Below are positions 5,841 through 11,450 of a stretch of 15,752 nt of DNA, in pieces; positions within the stretch are counted from its first letter, which is position 1, and each line of letters opens with the position of its first letter. The DNA comes from Aquifex sp. (GTDB taxonomy: Bacteria > Aquificota > Aquificia > Aquificales > Aquificaceae). The stretch spans positions 1-15,752 of the forward strand of contig QNXQ01000198.1 in the NCBI GenBank assembly GCA_003978875.1, read 5' to 3'. Below the pieces are notes generated by a model that was not told the DNA's origin, did not search any database, and saw only the letters and a list, made by a program, of their open reading frames with translations. The position numbers were made by a program, and so were the translations under genes.

Positions 5841-7337
5841 TCATATTCTCAGGATTCTCGTAGTGTAAAGAAATTCTAAAAATACCTTTGCATAATAAAC
5901 GTTCGAGATGAAGCTTGCTATAGTTCCAAGAGCTAAAGTAGTGGCAAAACCTTTCACTGGTCCGCTACCGAATTGGAACAGTATAACGGAAGCTACAAGC
6001 AATGTGACGTGTGTGTCCCAAACTGCACTGAGGGTTCTTTTAAATCCCAGGTCTATAGCTTTTGAAAGGGTATTCCCGAGTCTCAGTTCTTCTTTTACCC
6101 TTTCGAAGATTAAAACGTTTGAATCCACTGCTATTCCCATATTCAAGATAATTCCGGCTATACCGGGAAGTGTAAGGGTAGCACCCAAAATTCCCATACT
6201 CGCTAGAAGAAAAAGAACATTTAAAAGTATCGATATATTTGCGGTAATTCCCGCGGTTTTATAGCGGGCTACTAAAACTACGGCGAGAAGGATTATAGCA
6301 ATTATTCCCGCTTTTATGCCCTGTTGAATGGCATCTCTTCCTAAAGATGGTCCCACAACTTTTTCTTGGAGAAACTTAAGAGGTGCCGGAAGGCTTCCTG
6401 TTCTGAGAACAAGGGCTAAATCTCTTGCTTCCTGAGCTGTAAAGTTTCCGGTAATCTGTCCTCTATCGGAGATTTTACTCCTTATTACTGGAGCGGAAAC
6501 CACTTTATTGTCTAGGACTATTGCAAGTCTCTTTCCTATATTTTCTTCCGTAAATTTTCCGAATTTTTCCGCGGCTTCACTTTTAAGTTCAAAGTTAACG
6601 GCAGGTTGTCCAAATTCGTCCACACCTACGTAGGCTGTCTTTAAGTCTTTTCCCGTGATTACAGGTACCTTGTCAAGTAAAAACCACTCTCTGCCATCTC
6701 TGGAGGGAAGTATTTCAGTATTTTTTGTAAGTTTTTCTTCAAGTTCTTCTTTCTTTGAAGAACTATCTACAACAAGTTTCAGTTCAAGGGAAGCTATGCT
6801 ACCTATTATCTTTTTAGCTCTCTCTATATCCAGAAAGCCGGGTAATTCAACTATAATCCTTTCTTTGCCCGCTCTGCTCACTATCGGTTGTGTTACTCCT
6901 AGTTTATCAATACGATTTCTAACAATCTCTATACTTTGTCTAACTATATCGTCTTTCAAGAGCTCAATGTATTTCTGAGTATATTGAATTATCAGCTTTC
7001 CTTTTTCTTCTTGAAACACTATATTGGGATTTAGTTCTTGAATTTTTTTCTTTATCCTTTCAAGTTCTGCTTCATCTACATATTCAACGATAACCTTTTG
7101 AGCCTCAGCGTAGATATCAAGTATTTGAAACCCCTCTTTGGAAAGTATTTCATGAACTCTGCGGGATAAACTCTCATATTCTCTTTTTATAGCCACACTA
7201 AATTCCGGCTGAAGGACAAACTCTATTCCGCCTTTTAGGTCTAATCCTAAGTTTACAGGGTATTTAATTACCGCATAAACGGACAGCAGAAAAAGTATTA
7301 TTAACCCGGATAAATGAAGCCATAGGTTTTTTTTCAT
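5841..7337 (-). CDS. secD: Protein translocase subunit SecD
   Basis: SecD works with SecF beside SecYEG in the inner membrane and uses the proton gradient to pull secreted proteins across. The 498-residue protein has an N-terminal membrane helix (about 8-25), the conserved NLGLDLKGGIEF (29-40), a long periplasmic portion with P1 features (ELPGF, ITGKDLKTAYV), the LRTGSLPAPL motif before the second helix, and five C-terminal helices including GIAGIILNMGIAVDSN with the functionally important D405, followed by VLIFERVKEEL. The length is at the short end, typical of non-proteobacterial SecD. No strong Shine-Dalgarno precedes the ATG; instead a small inverted repeat (AATCTT/AAGATT, 7344-7357) lies just upstream. 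secF is not adjacent: the next gene downstream is the MBL hydrolase. Secure. Confidence 0.97.
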   Translation of the reverse strand: MKKNLWLHLSGLIILFLLSVYAVIKYPVNLGLDLKGGIEFVLQPEFSVAIKREYESLSRRVHEILSKEGFQILDIYAEAQKVIVEYVDEAELERIKKKIQELNPNIVFQEEKGKLIIQYTQKYIELLKDDIVRQSIEIVRNRIDKLGVTQPIVSRAGKERIIVELPGFLDIERAKKIIGSIASLELKLVVDSSSKKEELEEKLTKNTEILPSRDGREWFLLDKVPVITGKDLKTAYVGVDEFGQPAVNFELKSEAAEKFGKFTEENIGKRLAIVLDNKVVSAPVIRSKISDRGQITGNFTAQEARDLALVLRTGSLPAPLKFLQEKVVGPSLGRDAIQQGIKAGIIAIILLAVVLVARYKTAGITANISILLNVLFLLASMGILGATLTLPGIAGIILNMGIAVDSNVLIFERVKEELRLGNTLSKAIDLGFKRTLSAVWDTHVTLLVASVILFQFGSGPVKGFATTLALGTIASFISNVYYAKVFLEFLYTTRILRI

Positions 7338-7379
7338 ATAAAAAATCTTAAAAGATTCAAAGGGGGAAAGAAAAGGGAA

Positions 7380-8498
7380 TTAATGGGCGTATCTGAAGGA
7401 ACTGGGGTTTAATATGTCCGGATAATGGGTTTCCATTTCGTAATCAAACATCTGCTTTCTTATTCTCTTTAGGTCATTCTTATTAGGTCTAAATGGGTAG
7501 CTTTTTATGTCTGTAACGGAACAATCTCCGAAGGGTCTATTACACGCTACTTCAGTAGTTTTTCCTCTGCATCCTGCGGTCATAAACGGTCTTCCACTCC
7601 AGAAGATTTCTTCAAATACTTCTTTGGAAACTCCCCAGTCTATGATTTGTCCTTTTTCGTTGAATTTCATATCTTCGTATCTTGCAAGACCGTTATCAAT
7701 TAAGTATCTCGCCATTTGAACTCTTCTGTACTGGGGTGCCGGGCAGGGCTTTTCCTTTTCCATTAATGAACCTTCTTCAGGCCAGAAGGAGAATAGATGT
7801 GTTCTTCCGCCCAAGTCCCTTACCTTTTGAATAGTTCTTACCATTTCTTCTTCCGTTTCTCCCAGTCCTACTATAAGGTGGCATCCTACATAGCCATCAC
7901 CCATTATATCCGCACACCACTCGAGAACCTTCCAGTAGGTCTCCCATCTATGGGGGCTGTTCATTGGTCTGCCTCTCAGCTTTTCGAAAAGTTCGGGTGT
8001 TGCAGCGTCAAGGGCTACGGTAAGAGTATCAGCACCTAATTTTTTGTACTCTTCGAGGTCTTCATAAGTATGTCCTGTAGCGTTGAGTAGAACTGATATA
8101 AAGAGCTTATCTCCCAGTTCCCTATGAACTTTTTCAAGTATATATTTAGTGTCCCTTATAGACCTGGGGTGGGTAATCTGGGAAATACACAATCTCTCGG
8201 CATGTCCTACTTTTTTTGTTCCCTCAATTATATCGTCAAGTTTTACCGTAGGCCATTCAACTCTTATAAAGTTCTTTTTAGAATACTCAATCTCACGGGC
8301 TTTTTGGAGTCCGCAGTAAGCACAGGTTGCATGACATCCGGAGGGGTAAGTCAGAAGTGTATTTATACAGCTGAGCTTTGTATCCCTGTAGAACTCTCCC
8401 GGTATTAGACCAAGAGTCATAGCAGCAGCCCAACTGATTTGCATGTATTCCGGGCTTTCTTTTTGCTCGGTGAGTTTTTCAAGAACTAATTTGTTCAT
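7380..8498 (-). CDS. Radical-SAM protein with extra C-terminal Cys motif (candidate LipS-type lipoyl-assembly enzyme)
   Basis: A 372-residue cytoplasmic protein of the BioB/ThiH-like radical-SAM group. The SAM-cluster motif is C55-x3-C59-x2-C62 (SGCHATCAYC). A second set of cysteines, C310-x8-C319-x6-C326 (in AGCRGK, ACNRPF, GDCSV), could hold an auxiliary cluster, as in sulfur-inserting enzymes; C104 and C206 are further cysteines. Segments such as ISWAAAMTLGLIPGEFYR, FIRVEWPT, THLFSFWPEEGS and CNRPFGD are, as I recall, typical of proteins grouped with LipS1/LipS2, which together replace LipA in many archaea and sulfur oxidisers. I cannot say which of the two it would be, and no partner, ligase or lipoyl protein is in the window. 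The ATG has a strong AAGGAGGG. It heads the run of four minus-strand genes ending with bioB. Radical-SAM is certain; the lipoyl role is a hypothesis. Confidence 0.8.
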   Translation of the reverse strand: MNKLVLEKLTEQKESPEYMQISWAAAMTLGLIPGEFYRDTKLSCINTLLTYPSGCHATCAYCGLQKAREIEYSKKNFIRVEWPTVKLDDIIEGTKKVGHAERLCISQITHPRSIRDTKYILEKVHRELGDKLFISVLLNATGHTYEDLEEYKKLGADTLTVALDAATPELFEKLRGRPMNSPHRWETYWKVLEWCADIMGDGYVGCHLIVGLGETEEEMVRTIQKVRDLGGRTHLFSFWPEEGSLMEKEKPCPAPQYRRVQMARYLIDNGLARYEDMKFNEKGQIIDWGVSKEVFEEIFWSGRPFMTAGCRGKTTEVACNRPFGDCSVTDIKSYPFRPNKNDLKRIRKQMFDYEMETHYPDILNPSSFRYAH

Positions 8499-8600
8499 AC
8501 CATCCCTCCTTCAACATCTAAGGGCTTTATTATTACATTCTAAAACCCTTATTTCCCTTTAAAAATAAGCTCTATTTATAAGAAAAGAAGAAAGGATTAT

Positions 8601-8624
8601 AAGAGTAGGTTTATACTCTTTTTT
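8601..8624 (+). promoter_or_regulatory. Hairpin plus T-run directly before the small secreted-protein gene
   Basis: AAGAGTA (8601-8607) and TACTCTT (8614-8620) pair around the 6-nt loop GGTTTA, and four Ts follow, 2 nt before the ATG at 8627. In this orientation it has terminator shape, but no plus-strand gene lies just upstream. The second half contains a -10-like TATACT (8612-8617), so the inverted repeat may instead be promoter or operator DNA. The rest of 8499-8600 is AT-rich, with one further loose repeat (CTTATTT/AAATAAG, 8548-8569). Confidence 0.35.
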
Positions 8625-8626
8625 AA

Positions 8627-9073
8627 ATGAGGATAATATTTATCCTGTTTATCTTAGCCTTTGAAGTTTTCGCATTAGAAGAGTTTACCCTATGGTGGAA
8701 AAGTGCTAAAGAAGTTTGTATAGTTGGTAAGTATAAAAATTTTGATGGAACTCTAAGGGATATAAAACCTTTTTGTTGTAAGGTTCACAGAGTAGAAGTA
8801 AACCCTATAAAAGGGTACTTTAGAAAAAAGTTTTACGTAAAGGAGGGGGTCAGAGTAATAGCTTCATGCAATGGGGCTTTTTACGGGGTTTTGAGTTATG
8901 ACGGAGCCCTTTATGCGGTAAGCGGTAAAAAAGGGATTACAAAGGAAACACCACCTGGTGTGCTTTCGATTGAAAACCAAAATACCTTACATTTCGTTGT
9001 GTGTAGAAGCGGAGCAGATTTTGACGGATGCCTGAGTGAAGTTTTTGCGGAAGGATACGTTATAAAAAAGTAA
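8627..9073 (+). CDS. Small secreted cysteine-rich protein of unknown function
   Basis: A 148-residue protein that I do not recognise. Residues 1-16 are a short, clear signal peptide (MRII, hydrophobic, VFA), giving a mature protein starting LEEFTLWW. The mature part has exactly six cysteines (31, 50, 51, 81, 126, 135), an even number suitable for disulfides, and alternates short basic and hydrophobic strands, so a small beta-rich periplasmic domain is plausible. Heme motifs (CxxCH), lipobox and pilin-type cleavage pattern are absent. The start lacks a Shine-Dalgarno and follows a TATACT by 9 nt. It stands alone between a divergent radical-SAM gene and the FAD oxidoreductase on the same strand, 222 bp away. 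Coding is supported by length, signal peptide and typical codon use of the neighbours. Confidence 0.7.
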   Translation: MRIIFILFILAFEVFALEEFTLWWKSAKEVCIVGKYKNFDGTLRDIKPFCCKVHRVEVNPIKGYFRKKFYVKEGVRVIASCNGAFYGVLSYDGALYAVSGKKGITKETPPGVLSIENQNTLHFVVCRSGADFDGCLSEVFAEGYVIKK

Positions 9074-9090
9074 ACTAAACTTTGCCAACC

Positions 9091-9181
9091 ACTTCGCACC
9101 CGAAGGTGCGAAGTTTGACTTCGGAGAGTAGCTTTTAGCTACCCTCACAAGCGGGTTGTTTGCCTGTTCCCTCGCAAGGGA
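9091..9181. repeat. Cluster of three consecutive hairpins in an intergenic gap
   Basis: The 222-bp gap 9074-9295 has no convincing gene but holds GC-richer inverted repeats. Hairpin 1 (9091-9114): ACTTCGCACC / GGTGCGAAGT, 10 bp perfect, loop CGAA. Hairpin 2 (9124-9146): GAGAGTAGCT / AGCTACCCTC, 10 bp with one mismatch, loop TTT. Hairpin 3 (9168-9181): TCCCT / AGGGA, loop CGCA. The first could end the preceding transcript but has only a three-T tail. The ensemble could be a structured RNA on either strand or a dispersed palindromic repeat. A minus-strand open frame passes through it (start about 9232 or 9223), which may be accidental. Confidence 0.55.
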
Positions 9182-9252
9182 CTTATTCTCCTTCTGATAT
9201 TCAATTATAGTTCCAAAATTCATTTTCGCCAAGCTAAAGTATCACTTTCCTC

Positions 9253-9270
9253 CCTGTATCAAAGATACGG
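9253..9270. repeat. Small inverted repeat upstream of the FAD oxidoreductase
   Basis: CTGTATC and GATACGG (one G-T wobble) surround AAA just upstream of the candidate promoter of the oxidoreductase gene. It could be an operator; its position is the only support. Confidence 0.25.
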
Positions 9271-9283
9271 AGTTTCCAAGTGG

Positions 9284-9289
9284 TAAAAT
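9284..9289 (+). promoter_or_regulatory. Candidate -10 element of the FAD oxidoreductase gene
   Basis: TAAAAT lies 6 nt before the ATG at 9296, and there is no Shine-Dalgarno in that interval. The arrangement suggests a leaderless transcript. No good -35 match is seen. Confidence 0.35.
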
Positions 9290-9295
9290 TTTACT

Positions 9296-10696
9296 ATGAA
9301 AGTTGTAATAGTAGGGAATGGTCCGGCCGCAGCGAGTGCTATAGAAGCTTTTAGGAAAGTGGATAGGGACAGTGAGATAGTAGTTTTATCCGACGAAGAG
9401 TTTCCAACCTACGCTCCCAACTGTATGGAAAATGTAATAAGGGATGATATATCCAGGGAAGCTCTTTTTTACAAAGGCGGAGAAAGATTCTACGAAAAAT
9501 ATAGAGTTGATTTTAGACCGAAAAAAGAGGTAGTGAGGATTGATAATAAGCGAAAGGTTGTAATTACAAAAGACGGAGAGGAAATATCTTACGATAAATG
9601 TCTTTTGGCTGCGGGAGCTTACGCCTTTGTGCCTCCTATAGACGGAGTAGATTTAGAGAGAGTTACTACAGCTAAGAATCTATACGATGCTTACAGAATA
9701 AGAAACTGGATATTATCCGGAAAAGTGACAAAAGCGGTAATAATAGGAGCAGGTCCTATAGGAGTAGAGGATGCTGAAACGCTGAGACATCTCGGTATTG
9801 ACGTCACCGTAATAGAAGTATTTGACAGAATACTTCCGAGAATGCTTGACAGGGAAATGGGGAAACTATATCAAAAACCTTTAGAAGAAGAGGGAATAAA
9901 CTTTCTTTTAGAACATCAAGTTGTTGCAATCCACGGCAATCAAGGAAGGGTAGAAGCTGTTGAGGTAAAAAAGAGGGGAAGTGATAAAACCTTCTTTATA
10001 AAAACCGATATGGTGATTATCTCTACAGGGGTAAGACCGCGTACCTACCTCGTTGAAGGAACCGATATACAAATTCATATGGATAAAAAATTAAATAAAC
10101 CTATAGGTGGAATATTGGTAAATGAATATCAACAAACCACAGATCCGGACGTTTATGCGGCGGGTGATATAGCTTCCGGAATTGACGCTTGGGGAAACCA
10201 TAGATGGATAGCCCTTTTTCCACAGGCACAGCAGTCTGGATATGTAGCCGGATACAATATGGCAGGTCTTAGAGTCAAAAACACGGGTCTTGTGGATTAT
10301 AACGCTGTAAAGACACGCTACGTTACAGCCGGAAGTGGGGGACTTTTCGAAGATGCGGATGAAAGCTTTTTCTTAGAATACAAGGAATATCTTGTAAAGG
10401 TATTTCTGAAAGAAGGAAAAGTGAGAGGATACCAGTTTGTTGGGGTAGCGCAAAATCCAAAGTTAAATCCTCAAAATCCGATACTAAAATCCTTCAAAAG
10501 GATAGAAACGTGGGAAGAAAAAGTTTTAATGGACAAAGGTTTGGGACTTGAAGCTTCCGGAGTACTTTATCACTTCTTCCTTAAACTAAATAGAGAGTTC
10601 AAGGAAATTCACAGAAAATTAGTGGAAGAGATGTTTATAAGGGCCCTGGCGAGCCCGGAAAGAGATGTTCCTTTGTTTACAACAGAGGAAGTATAA
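9296..10696 (+). CDS. FAD-dependent pyridine nucleotide-disulfide oxidoreductase
   Basis: A 466-residue two-dinucleotide-fold flavoprotein. FAD site: VIVGNGPAAASA (4-15) and the late GD motif VYAAGDIAS (286-294). NAD site: VIIGAGPIGVEDAE (148-161), with an acidic residue ending the second strand (TVIE, E174), which favours NADH over NADPH. C43 in PTYAPNCMEN is at the place of the single redox cysteine of CoA-disulfide reductase / NADH oxidase relatives, although the surrounding motif differs. The region 340-390 corresponds to the family's dimerisation domain, and about 70 further residues (400-466) form a helical tail not usual in that family. No membrane segments. The gene stands alone on plus and ends 20 bp inside the 3' end of the opposite membrane-protein gene. 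The electron acceptor cannot be named: CoA/polysulfide disulfide, oxygen or an iron-sulfur partner are all possible. Confidence 0.85.
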   Translation: MKVVIVGNGPAAASAIEAFRKVDRDSEIVVLSDEEFPTYAPNCMENVIRDDISREALFYKGGERFYEKYRVDFRPKKEVVRIDNKRKVVITKDGEEISYDKCLLAAGAYAFVPPIDGVDLERVTTAKNLYDAYRIRNWILSGKVTKAVIIGAGPIGVEDAETLRHLGIDVTVIEVFDRILPRMLDREMGKLYQKPLEEEGINFLLEHQVVAIHGNQGRVEAVEVKKRGSDKTFFIKTDMVIISTGVRPRTYLVEGTDIQIHMDKKLNKPIGGILVNEYQQTTDPDVYAAGDIASGIDAWGNHRWIALFPQAQQSGYVAGYNMAGLRVKNTGLVDYNAVKTRYVTAGSGGLFEDADESFFLEYKEYLVKVFLKEGKVRGYQFVGVAQNPKLNPQNPILKSFKRIETWEEKVLMDKGLGLEASGVLYHFFLKLNREFKEIHRKLVEEMFIRALASPERDVPLFTTEEV

Positions 10697-11375
10697 ATGT
10701 TGCCACCAGTAGGAACGTAAGAGGGAAAGCTTCGGTGGAATCAATATCATTGTAATGGGTTCCCTCCTTGGGTTCTCCGAAAAATACTTGGGAGAAAAGT
10801 TTAAATCCTATCCAGTTCCAAACCACCCAAAGGGCTATAAGAATAGGAGCTACTAGAATGTTTTCTTTAATAACACCGTAGAGTAGGAAGAATGCGTAAG
10901 CAGGTGCTACAACAAGAGCAGAAATTAGAGCTAAAAACAGTAATGTGGACAGAGATGAAAGATATGAACCTACACCTTTTAAAGCTTCAAATTCAAGGGT
11001 TGCTCCTTGTTTTTTAAGGTGGTACAGCAGGAAATGAATAACCGTTAGAGGTATAGCAAATGCCGTAATGAAGAAAATCATCTTTTCCGGATGGAGCCAT
11101 GCTATGGATACAGTTGCGATATAGTATGTAAGTAGCCATTCTTCATAATTGCTTACCCTGAATAGTTTGTAGGTGTAAATGATACTGGTAATAATTGCCA
11201 ATAAGTAAACCCACACTCCGACTTTTTCAATACCTACACCGGCGAAGAATAAACCTAATAAAACCAATGAGGGAAAGAAGAAGTTTCTACAACTTTTGCA
11301 ATTTTCAAAGAAGTATTCGGTAAAGAAACTAAACGGAACTATCGGAACGGTAAAAAAGGCGAGTATTTTTGTCAT
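10677..11375 (-). CDS. Membrane protein resembling the C-terminal part of NuoL/NuoM/MrpD subunits
   Basis: A 232-residue protein with about seven hydrophobic segments (roughly 1-23, 32-50, 53-70, 80-94, 98-118, 141-168, 171-196, 214-232). Two features recall antiporter-like subunits of complex I and Mrp: a helix pair with LLFLALISALVVAPAYAFFLLYG, and the motif KLFSQVFFGEPKE (193-203) followed by a last helix after a charged loop; FFGEP is characteristic of NuoL/M C-termini. At this length it would cover only about the last third to half of those 450-650-residue proteins. A CxxC (C26, C29) is present near the N-terminus. The frame opens at 11402, but GGGAGG (11383-11388) lies 7 nt from the ATG at 11373-11375, so I use that start. 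No other nuo or mrp gene is in the window. Membrane location is firm; the relationship is a motif-based inference. Confidence 0.65.
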   Translation of the reverse strand: MTKILAFFTVPIVPFSFFTEYFFENCKSCRNFFFPSLVLLGLFFAGVGIEKVGVWVYLLAIITSIIYTYKLFRVSNYEEWLLTYYIATVSIAWLHPEKMIFFITAFAIPLTVIHFLLYHLKKQGATLEFEALKGVGSYLSSLSTLLFLALISALVVAPAYAFFLLYGVIKENILVAPILIALWVVWNWIGFKLFSQVFFGEPKEGTHYNDIDSTEAFPLTFLLVATFILPLL

Positions 11376-11406
11376 CCCGTTGCCTCCCAAAGAGTTATTC
11401 AAATTT

Positions 11407-11412
11407 ATTATA
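11407..11412 (-). promoter_or_regulatory. Candidate -10 element of the membrane-protein gene
   Basis: A consensus TATAAT on the minus strand lies 31 bp upstream of the chosen ATG, giving a leader with the GGGAGG site. No good -35 is seen. It sits back to back with the ilvD promoter in a 75-bp divergent region. Confidence 0.4.
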
Positions 11413-11413
11413 C

Positions 11414-11443
11414 TTGACCTTTTTTCTCCGAAAGCCTTACCTT
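11414..11443 (+). promoter_or_regulatory. Candidate ilvD promoter
   Basis: TTGACC (11414-11419) and TACCTT (11438-11443) are 18 bp apart; the ATG of ilvD begins 8 nt after the -10 element and has no Shine-Dalgarno, so the message would be leaderless or nearly so. No leader-peptide attenuator could fit here. Confidence 0.4.
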
Positions 11444-11450
11444 ATTATTC

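Noticed and set aside
5908..6978. Plus-strand open frames inside secD
   Set aside because: Antisense translations of a complete, recognisable secD; Ser-rich and without start signals.
9120..9190. c-di-GMP-I riboswitch on the minus strand
   Set aside because: A CAGGCAAAC-like string caught the eye, but the second conserved core and the tetraloop-receptor pattern are missing, and the frame of stems does not fit.
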